This document shows, piece after piece, positions 57,944-64,000 of a stretch of 64,000 bases of DNA; the stretch's first letter is position 1, and every line of letters starts with the position of its first letter. The translations under genes were made by a program, and so were the position numbers. The notes beneath the pieces were generated by a model. It ran no database searches. It saw nothing but the letters and a program-made list of their open reading frames with translations, and was not told the DNA's origin. The stretch comes from Roseovarius nubinhibens ISM (GTDB lineage: Bacteria > Pseudomonadota > Alphaproteobacteria > Rhodobacterales > Rhodobacteraceae). Where the stretch lies: contig NZ_CH724156.1 in the NCBI RefSeq assembly GCF_000152625.1, positions 628,966-692,965 of the forward strand, read 5' to 3'.

Positions 57944-60223
57944 TCAGTAGAAGCTTTGCGGGTCGATATCGACGCTCATCCGCAGGTTGGGACCGGGGCG
58001 GATCTGCGCCACCCAGCGCGCCACCGCGCCCTGCAGCGCCGCGCCTTTCGGGGCCTTGACCAGAAGCCGCACCCGGTGGCGGCCGCGCACCCGGGCGATG
58101 GGCGCGGGGGCGGGACCATAGACCTGCGCCCCGATGGCGCGGATCGGCGCATCGCCACGGGCCAGCGCGAGGCCCGCGTCAAACGCCTCTTGCGGGTCGG
58201 GCGAGGACAGCACGATCCCCGCCATGCGGCCATAGGGCGGCACGCCCGCCGCCTCGCGTTCGCGCGCCTCGGCCCGCCAGAAACCCTCTTCGTCGCCCGA
58301 CAGGATGGCGCGGATCACCGGATGTTCAGGTTGAAAGGTCTGGAGGAGCGCGGTGCCCGGTTTCTCGGCCCGGCCGGCGCGGCCCGCCACCTGACGCATC
58401 AGCTGAAAGGTGCGTTCGGCTGCGCGCAGGTCCGAGCCTTGCAGCCCGAGATCGGCGTCGATGACGCCGACCAAAGTGAGATTGGGGAAGTTATGCCCCT
58501 TGGCCACCAGCTGGGTGCCGATGACGATGTCGGCGCCGCCCTGCCCGATGGCGGCGATCTGTTCCTTGAGCGCGCGGGCCGAGCCGAAGAGATCCGACGA
58601 CAGCGTCGCCACCCGCGCATTGGGGAAAAGCGCCTGTGCCTCTTCGGTGAGCCGTTCGACACCGGGGCCGACCACCGCCAGCTTGCCCTCGACCTCGCAG
58701 GATGGGCAGGCCTCGGGGATCGGGGCGGTTTCGCCGCATTGGTGGCACATCAGCCGTTTCAGAAACCGGTGCTCGACCATGCGCGCGTCGCAATCGGGGC
58801 AGGCGATCTGATGGCCGCAGGCCCGGCAGATGGTCACCGGAGCATAGCCGCGCCGGTTGAGAAAGAGGAGCGATTGTTCGCCCGCCTCGATGCGGCGCAG
58901 CACCGCCGATTGCAGGCTGGGCGAGATCCAGCGGTTCGACGGCAGGGTTTCGGCCCGCATGTCGATGGCGCGCAGTTCCGGCATGACGGCGGGGCCAAAG
59001 CGGGCGGTGAGATCGAGCCGCGCGTATTTACCGGCCTCGGCATTGGCCCAGCTCTCGAGGCTCGGCGTGGCGGAGGCGAGCACCACCTGCGCGTCGCAGA
59101 TCGAGGCGCGCAGCACCGCCATGTCGCGGGCATTATAAAGCACGCCATCCTCTTGCTTGTAGGAGCTGTCATGTTCCTCGTCGACGACGATGAGGCCGAG
59201 ATCGCGGAACGGCAAGAAGAGCGCCGAGCGCGCGCCCACCACCACCTGACAGCCGCCCTGCCCCACCATTTTCCAGATCCGGCGGCGTTCGGTCATGGTC
59301 ACGCCGGAATGCCATTCGGCGGGCTGCGCGCCGAACCGCGCGCCAATGCGGCGCAGGAATTCCTCGGTCAGGGCAATTTCGGGCAAGAGCACCAGCGCCT
59401 GCCGGTTCTGGCGCAGACATTCGGCCACCGCTTCGAGATAGACTTCGGTCTTGCCCGATCCGGTCACCCCGCGCAAAAGCGTCGTGCCATAGCGCCCGGC
59501 GCGCAGACCTTGCGCCAGATGGGCGGCGGCGCGGGATTGATCCTCGGTAAGCTGGGCCGCGGGCAGACCGGGATCGAGCCTTGGGAAGGGCAGATCGCGC
59601 GGCGTGTCCTCTTCGGCCACCGCGCCGAGCTTGACCAGCCCCTTGACCACGGAGGAGGTGACGCCAGCCTGATCGCTCAGCTCCTTGAGGGTGAACGCGA
59701 GCCCGCCATAGTCGCGCAGCACCTCGAGCACCCGGGTGCGGGCGTCGGTCATCCGGTCGGGGGTGGCGTCGCCCAGCCGGTAGACCTTGCGCATCGACGG
59801 CGGGTCCGAGAGCCCCGGCGCGCGGGCCGCGAGGCGCAGCATGGCGGGCATCGGTGTCAGCGTGTAATCGGCGGCGCGGGTCAGGAATTCCTGCATCTCG
59901 GCGCGCATCGGCGCCACGTCGAGCACCCGCAGCACGGCGCGCACCTTGGAGAGGTCGAAATCACCGCGCCCCCGGCCCCAGACCACGCCCAGCACCTTGC
60001 GCGGCCCGAGCGGCACCTCGACAAAAGCGCCCAGGTGACAGCCGCCTTCGGGTGCGCGGTAATCGAGCGTGCGATCGAGCGGCTGGGTGGTCAGCACCGC
60101 GATCAGCTCTCCCGTGTCGAAATATCCGGGGGCGTCGGCATATCCGGGGGCGGTTTGCGGCAAATTATCCTCGTCTCCTGCGGGTGGTCGGGCCGCCTTC
60201 GGGGTTTCGGCAGGCTGCACCAT
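57944..60223 (-). CDS. priA: Primosomal replication restart helicase PriA
   Basis: The start is ATG 60223 ([10 protein letters not shown]). The 759-residue protein has an N-terminal 3'-DNA-binding domain (about 35-130), Walker [12 protein letters not shown], the DEEH box [14 protein letters not shown], the zinc cluster [13 protein letters not shown] and MCHQCG...CPSC, and helicase motifs [15 protein letters not shown] and [11 protein letters not shown]. It reloads the replisome at stalled forks. Its start is only 48 bp from that of the divergent transaldolase gene. Confidence 0.96.
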   Translation of the reverse strand: MVQPAETPKAARPPAGDEDNLPQTAPGYADAPGYFDTGELIAVLTTQPLDRTLDYRAPEGGCHLGAFVEVPLGPRKVLGVVWGRGRGDFDLSKVRAVLRVLDVAPMRAEMQEFLTRAADYTLTPMPAMLRLAARAPGLSDPPSMRKVYRLGDATPDRMTDARTRVLEVLRDYGGLAFTLKELSDQAGVTSSVVKGLVKLGAVAEEDTPRDLPFPRLDPGLPAAQLTEDQSRAAAHLAQGLRAGRYGTTLLRGVTGSGKTEVYLEAVAECLRQNRQALVLLPEIALTEEFLRRIGARFGAQPAEWHSGVTMTERRRIWKMVGQGGCQVVVGARSALFLPFRDLGLIVVDEEHDSSYKQEDGVLYNARDMAVLRASICDAQVVLASATPSLESWANAEAGKYARLDLTARFGPAVMPELRAIDMRAETLPSNRWISPSLQSAVLRRIEAGEQSLLFLNRRGYAPVTICRACGHQIACPDCDARMVEHRFLKRLMCHQCGETAPIPEACPSCEVEGKLAVVGPGVERLTEEAQALFPNARVATLSSDLFGSARALKEQIAAIGQGGADIVIGTQLVAKGHNFPNLTLVGVIDADLGLQGSDLRAAERTFQLMRQVAGRAGRAEKPGTALLQTFQPEHPVIRAILSGDEEGFWRAEAREREAAGVPPYGRMAGIVLSSPDPQEAFDAGLALARGDAPIRAIGAQVYGPAPAPIARVRGRHRVRLLVKAPKGAALQGAVARWVAQIRPGPNLRMSVDIDPQSFY

Positions 60224-60271
60224 GAGGTACACGGGATGCAAAGGAAACGCCAATCCATGAAGGGGGCCGTT

Positions 60272-60925
60272 ATGAAATTTTTCGTCGATACCGCAGAGGT
60301 CGATCAGATTGCCGAGTTGAACGATCTCGGCATGGTGGACGGGGTCACCACCAACCCGTCGCTGATCATGAAATCCGGGCGCGACATTCTCGAAGTGACC
60401 AAGGAGATTGCCGCGATGGTAGACGGCCCGGTGAGCGCCGAGGTTGTCGCCACCGAGGCCGATGACATGATCGCCGAGGGCCGCAAGCTCGCCCAGATCG
60501 CCGAGAATATCGCGGTCAAGGTGCCGCTCACCTGGGCCGGGCTCAAGGCCTGCAAGACGCTCTCGGATGAGGGCAATATGGTCAATGTGACGCTGTGCTT
60601 CTCGGCCAATCAGGCGCTCTTGGCGGCCAAGGCGGGGGCCACGTTCATTTCGCCCTTTATCGGGCGTCTCGACGACATCAACCTCGATGGGATGGAGTTG
60701 ATCGCCGACATCCGTCAGATTTATGACAATTACGGCTATGACACGCAGATCCTCGCCGCGTCGATCCGCACCGTGAACCACGCCTATCAATCGGCGATGA
60801 TCGGGGCCGATGTGATGACCGCGCCGCCGAAAGTGATCAAGCAGATGGCCGAGCATGTGCTCACCGACAAGGGGCTCGAGGCGTTCATGGCGGATTGGGC
60901 CAAGACCGGTCAAAAGATCCTCTGA
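60272..60925 (+). CDS. Transaldolase / fructose-6-phosphate aldolase-type enzyme
   Basis: The start is ATG 60272 ([11 protein letters not shown]) with GGGGG about seven bases upstream. The 217-residue class I aldolase belongs to the short transaldolase (TalC/FSA) family. The Schiff-base lysine is Lys83 in [12 protein letters not shown], with GVTTNPSLI and [19 protein letters not shown]. This subfamily usually works as transaldolase in alphaproteobacteria; the FSA activity needs testing. A terminator follows. Confidence 0.93.
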   Translation: MKFFVDTAEVDQIAELNDLGMVDGVTTNPSLIMKSGRDILEVTKEIAAMVDGPVSAEVVATEADDMIAEGRKLAQIAENIAVKVPLTWAGLKACKTLSDEGNMVNVTLCFSANQALLAAKAGATFISPFIGRLDDINLDGMELIADIRQIYDNYGYDTQILAASIRTVNHAYQSAMIGADVMTAPPKVIKQMAEHVLTDKGLEAFMADWAKTGQKIL

Positions 60926-60958
60926 TCGCGCCCAAAGCGCGACGATTGCGATGCGATG

Positions 60959-60985
60959 CGCCCGGTCCCTTCAGGGGGCCGGGCG
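60959..60985 (+). terminator. Hairpin terminator after the transaldolase gene
   Basis: CGCCCGGTCCC (60959-60969) pairs with GGGGGCCGGGCG (60974-60985) around TTCA, with one bulge. The tail is TTGCCATTT, so termination may be incomplete. Confidence 0.6.
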
Positions 60986-60996
60986 TTGCCATTTGC

Positions 60997-61025
60997 GGCA
61001 CAGGTTGAGGCACAGGTTGAGGCAC
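60997..61025. repeat. 12-bp tandem repeat, 2.4 copies
   Basis: GGCACAGGTTGA occurs at 60997-61008 and 61009-61020, then GGCAC begins a third copy. It lies in the 195-bp gap between the transaldolase and DUF484 genes. The short length suggests slippage rather than a regulated element. Confidence 0.75.
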
Positions 61026-61120
61026 GAGGCCGGGGCAGCGGGGCAATTTCCCGGGGGGCGAGACCAGAAAACCCTTTAAAAATTCGGCCCGAGAGGCGAT
61101 AAGACTAGGCAAATACGGCA

Positions 61121-61846
61121 ATGAAGACCGAGGCAGATATGAGCAGCACCCCCCGCATGGACGAACCCTTGCGCGAAAAGATCATGACGCAACCCGATGT
61201 GATTCTTGACGACAAGGAGCTTATGCGGGCGTTGATCGCGGCGAATGAGCGGGCGATGGGCGGAAATATCGTCGATCTGCGCGGCATCGCCATGGATCGA
61301 CTCGAGACGCGGCTCGACCGGCTTGAGGACACCCATCGCAGTGTCATCGCCGCCGCCTATGAGAACCTTGCCGGCACCAATATCATTCATCGCGCGATCT
61401 TGCGGATGCTCGACCCCGTGGAGTTCGAGTGTTTCCTGCGCGATCTTGGCGGCGATGTGGCCGAGATCCTGCGGGTCGACAGCGTGCGGCTCATCCTCGA
61501 ATCGGCGCAGAATGACAATGACCCGAGCGTGCAGCGCATGGGCGACGTGCTCTCGGTGGCGGAGGTCGGGTTCATCGACCGCTACCTCGCCGACAGCCGG
61601 AGCGGGCCGGGGCGGATCGTCACCTTGCGGCAGCTTTCCGACGCGGATGCGCGGGTGCATGGCGAGCGGGCGGCGTTCCTGCGGTCCGAGGCCTGTATCC
61701 GGCTCGATCTTGGCAAGGACCGGCTGCCGGGGATGCTGGTGCTGGGGGCGGAAGATCCGCATCAGTTCACGCCGCAGCAGGGCACCGATCTTCTCACCTT
61801 CTTTGGCGGCGTCTTTGAACGTGCGATGCGGCGCTGGCTGTCATGA
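61121..61846 (+). CDS. DUF484 family protein
   Basis: The 241-residue protein (first Met at 61121, alternative 61139) has an N-terminal helical region and a GAF-like C-terminal part. It has MRALIAANERAMGGNIVDLRG, MDRLETRLDRLEDTHRSVIA and LVLGAEDPHQFTPQQGTDLL, which fit DUF484. In many proteobacteria DUF484 genes sit directly upstream of xerC, as here with a 4-bp overlap. The function is unknown; a link to chromosome dimer resolution is suggested only by this context. Confidence 0.87.
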   Translation: MKTEADMSSTPRMDEPLREKIMTQPDVILDDKELMRALIAANERAMGGNIVDLRGIAMDRLETRLDRLEDTHRSVIAAAYENLAGTNIIHRAILRMLDPVEFECFLRDLGGDVAEILRVDSVRLILESAQNDNDPSVQRMGDVLSVAEVGFIDRYLADSRSGPGRIVTLRQLSDADARVHGERAAFLRSEACIRLDLGKDRLPGMLVLGAEDPHQFTPQQGTDLLTFFGGVFERAMRRWLS

Positions 61847-62760
61847 TGTCGCCTGCCGCCCGCGATGCGTTGCAGGGCTGGCTCGACATGTCGCGCGCGC
61901 TCAAGGGGCAATCGGACAACACGATCGAGGCCTATGGCCGAGATGTGGCGGAATTTCTCACGTTTATGAGCCTGCATCTCGGCGGTGAGGCGGGGATCGC
62001 GGCGCTGGGCCGGATCAGCGTCACCGACATGCGGTCGTGGATGGCGCAGATGCGCAGTGGCGGCGAGGTCGGACCCCGGTCGCTGGCGCGGAAGCTGTCG
62101 GCGGTGAAATCCTTCATCCGCTGGCTGGCCGAGCGCGAGGGGTTTGACCCCACCGCCGTGCTGTCGATGCGGTCGCCGAAATTCACCCGCAAACTGCCCC
62201 GGCCGCTCAGCGCGGAGCATGCGCGCGATGTGATCGAGACGGCGGGTCAGCAATCGAGCGCGCCGTGGATCGGGTCGCGGGACATGGCGGTGATCACGCT
62301 GCTTTACGGCTGTGGCTTGCGGATTTCCGAGGCGCTGTCGCTCACTGGCGAAAGCCTGCCCTTGGGCGAAATGCTGCGCATTCGCGGCAAGGGCGGCAAG
62401 GAGCGGCTGGTGCCGGTCATCGGGGCGGCGCGGGCGGCGGTGGCGGAATATGCCAAGCTCTGCCCCTACCCTCTCGACGAGGGCGCGCCGCTCTTTCGCG
62501 GGGCGCGCGGCGGGCCGCTCAGCCCGCGGATCGTGCAGAAAGTGGTGCAGCAGGTGCGGATGCAGCTTGGCCTGCCCGCCAGCGCCACGCCCCATGCCAT
62601 GCGCCACAGCTTTGCCACCCATCTGCTCAACGCCGGGGGCGATCTGCGCACCATTCAGGAATTGCTCGGCCATGCGTCGCTCTCGACCACGCAGGCCTAT
62701 ACGGCGGTGGACACCGCGCGGCTTCTCGAGATCTACCGCGCCGCCCATCCCAAAGCCTGA
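61843..62760 (+). CDS. xerC: Tyrosine recombinase XerC
   Basis: Site-specific recombinase that resolves chromosome dimers at dif with XerD. The 305-residue protein has an N-terminal SAM-like domain and a C-terminal catalytic domain. The catalytic set is complete: Arg160 (GCGLRISEAL), Lys183 (GKGGKER), His251 and Arg254 (PHAMRHSFATHLL), His277 (LGHASLSTTQAY) and Tyr286. It overlaps DUF484 and precedes pcs by 35 bp. There is no integrase-style arm-binding domain, so this is a housekeeping Xer enzyme. Confidence 0.94.
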   Translation: MMSPAARDALQGWLDMSRALKGQSDNTIEAYGRDVAEFLTFMSLHLGGEAGIAALGRISVTDMRSWMAQMRSGGEVGPRSLARKLSAVKSFIRWLAEREGFDPTAVLSMRSPKFTRKLPRPLSAEHARDVIETAGQQSSAPWIGSRDMAVITLLYGCGLRISEALSLTGESLPLGEMLRIRGKGGKERLVPVIGAARAAVAEYAKLCPYPLDEGAPLFRGARGGPLSPRIVQKVVQQVRMQLGLPASATPHAMRHSFATHLLNAGGDLRTIQELLGHASLSTTQAYTAVDTARLLEIYRAAHPKA

Positions 62761-62795
62761 TTGAACCGCCCGGCGTTTTGCGGCAAGAAAGCCCA

Positions 62796-63491
62796 ATGAC
62801 AGATCGTATGAAGGCGCTGAGCGTCCATTTTTTCACGGCCACCGGTGCGGTGTTTGCCATTCTCGCCATGCTGGCCGCTGTGGACGGGAAGTGGAGCCTG
62901 ATGTTTCTCTGGCTCGTGGTGGCCTTTGCGGTGGATGGGATCGACGGGCCGCTGGCACGCCGCTATGACGTGGCGCGCAACGCGGCCGAGTTCGACGGTG
63001 TGCTGCTCGATCTGATCATCGACTATCTCACCTATGTGTTCATCCCGGCCTTTGCGCTGTTTAAATCGGGGCTCTTGCCCGGCTGGACCGGCTGGTTCGC
63101 GATCATCGTGATCACCTATGCCTCGGCCATGTATTTCGCCGATACGCGGATGAAAACTAAGGACAATTCATTCTCGGGCTTTCCCGGCTGCTGGAACATG
63201 CTGGTGCTGGTGATCTTTGCGGTCGAGCCGAATTTCTACATCAGCCTGTTTCTCGTGGCGACGCTGGCGCTGGCGATGTTCCTGCCGCTCAAATTCATCC
63301 ACCCGGTGCGCACCGAGCGCTGGCGCAAGCTGTCGCTGCCGATGGCGCTGGCCTGGACCTTTTTCGCGGGCTGGGCGGCCTGGGTCGATTTCCACCCCGA
63401 AAGCTGGGCGCATTGGGGGCTTGTCGTGACCTCGATCTATCTGGTGTTCGTCGGCATCGTGCAGCAGATCGTGCCGGAGCGGCGCGGGTAA
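62796..63491 (+). CDS. pcs: Phosphatidylcholine synthase Pcs (CDP-alcohol phosphatidyltransferase)
   Basis: Makes phosphatidylcholine from CDP-diacylglycerol and choline at the inner membrane, a pathway restricted to some bacteria. The 231-residue protein has about eight membrane helices and the modified CDP-alcohol motif DGIDGPLARRYDV...DGVLLDLIIDYLTYV, with the aspartates expected of Pcs. It is adjacent to xerC but probably functionally separate. Confidence 0.9.
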   Translation: MTDRMKALSVHFFTATGAVFAILAMLAAVDGKWSLMFLWLVVAFAVDGIDGPLARRYDVARNAAEFDGVLLDLIIDYLTYVFIPAFALFKSGLLPGWTGWFAIIVITYASAMYFADTRMKTKDNSFSGFPGCWNMLVLVIFAVEPNFYISLFLVATLALAMFLPLKFIHPVRTERWRKLSLPMALAWTFFAGWAAWVDFHPESWAHWGLVVTSIYLVFVGIVQQIVPERRG

Positions 63492-63668
63492 GACGGCATC
63501 AGCTTGTAGAGGTTTTATTGCGCTGAAGTAGACAAACAATGAAGTGGTTCTACTCAACGATAAATTTCAGCAAGCGTTTCGGGTACTGCCACGTCCCCAG
63601 CCTCATCAAAGTATGACTAGCAACGTCAAAGAACCAATTTGTTGTTGGGCTTTAGATAGCGACTGCCA

Positions 63669-63992
63669 TCAACCCCAAGAGCTTTGCATATCCATAGCGG
63701 CTGACATTGAAACATTTCCATTTTGTTCGACGACTACTGTCAGACAGCTAGACCCGTCGTTTATTCCAAATATATAACGACATCTGGCTTGCCTAGCTGC
63801 CTCTTCGTTGCTGCGTACTCCGTGGGAAAAAGCTTCAGAGCCGAAGTCCGCATTCCCTGACCAATCCATATCTATGCGGTCAGTTTTTAGAAGATCTTCG
63901 TAGCCAGGGTAGCTCGTGAAAAAATGACGAATAGCCATGTGAACTGACATGCTGTTCGGATCAATCCCGCAAACGGCTACAGAATGGTGCAT
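63669..63992 (-). CDS. Unrecognised protein, possibly starting beyond the window
   Basis: The 107-residue frame is open to the window edge without a stop before its first ATG at 63992, so the true start may lie outside. It has four cysteines, a stretch ARCRYIFGINDGSSCLTVVV and no membrane helix. I do not recognise the family. The base composition is clearly less GC-rich than the rest of the window, and the 177 bp between pcs and this gene is also AT-rich with no feature seen. This may be the edge of acquired DNA. Confidence 0.5.
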   Translation of the reverse strand: MHHSVAVCGIDPNSMSVHMAIRHFFTSYPGYEDLLKTDRIDMDWSGNADFGSEAFSHGVRSNEEAARQARCRYIFGINDGSSCLTVVVEQNGNVSMSAAMDMQSSWG

Positions 63993-64000
63993 CGCAATTA

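Noticed and set aside
57956-60271. N-terminal 772-codon extension of the transaldolase frame
   Set aside because: It is antisense to priA; the transaldolase family begins at [10 protein letters not shown].
61843-62760. Possible phage or integron integrase
   Set aside because: The size, catalytic set and DUF484 neighbour fit housekeeping XerC; there are no att repeats or cargo genes.
63544-63777. A 77-residue + strand frame near the right edge
   Set aside because: It has no clear ribosome site and overlaps the longer - strand frame; neither is certain, but the - frame reads more like a protein.

Overview
The window is about 64 kb of GC-rich DNA that is almost completely coding. It looks like an alphaproteobacterial chromosome, most likely Rhodobacterales (Roseobacter/Paracoccus relatives). 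The pointers are a Tad pilus locus with an OmpA-type lipoprotein in the CpaD position, the folD-fhs pair, a Pcs-type phosphatidylcholine synthase, a DUF1127 small protein, the tol-pal-tilS-ftsH order and frequent ATGA stop/start overlaps. The assignment rests on protein character only.

Layout: (1) 1-10547, + strand: most of a tad/cpa pilus locus (secretin entering from the left edge, OmpA-like lipoprotein, TadZ/CpaE, TadA/CpaF, TadB, TadC, two TPR lipoproteins, prepilin peptidase, AAA+ ATPase). (2) 10602-15116: Lhr-like helicase plus PdeM phosphoesterase, a membrane-anchored LytTR regulator and a divergent PaaI-type thioesterase. (3) 15171-21484, - strand: folD, fhs, a MOSC protein, tam and ftsH. 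(4) 21566-28504, - strand: tilS, cpoB, pal, tolBARQ and ybgC, the envelope-constriction operon, coupled upstream to pxpABC (5-oxoprolinase). (5) 31134-39800, - strand: FCD-type GntR regulator, TPP enzyme, a complete peptide-type ABC importer and an acetylpolyamine-deacetylase gene broken by one amber codon. A class III aminotransferase and an SDR diverge from it. (6) 42512-49551: a compact polysaccharide locus (DUF995 protein, GH128-like and GH26-like hydrolases, UDP-xylose synthase-like enzyme, GalE, membrane GT2). (7) 49870-57759: small secreted and unknown proteins, a CDF transporter, ruvCAB, a DUF1127 protein, prmA and an MFS transporter. (8) 57944-63491: priA, transaldolase, DUF484 protein, xerC, pcs. 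(9) The last 500 bp is AT-richer and holds one unrecognised ORF.

The most unusual non-coding signal is a repeat element present three times: twice in the tad locus ahead of the AAA+ ATPase and once ahead of the MFS transporter. Each copy is a run of TACCGAC-like heptamers spaced exactly 11 bp apart, a geometry typical of OmpR/PhoB-family response-regulator sites. In two copies the array ends 107-109 bp before the proposed start codon. The most unusual gene groups are the small polysaccharide locus, whose glycosyltransferase has QxxQW instead of QxxRW, and the importer/TPP-enzyme/5-oxoprolinase run with the amber-interrupted deacetylase. I saw no tRNA, rRNA, CRISPR array, insertion sequence or prophage.
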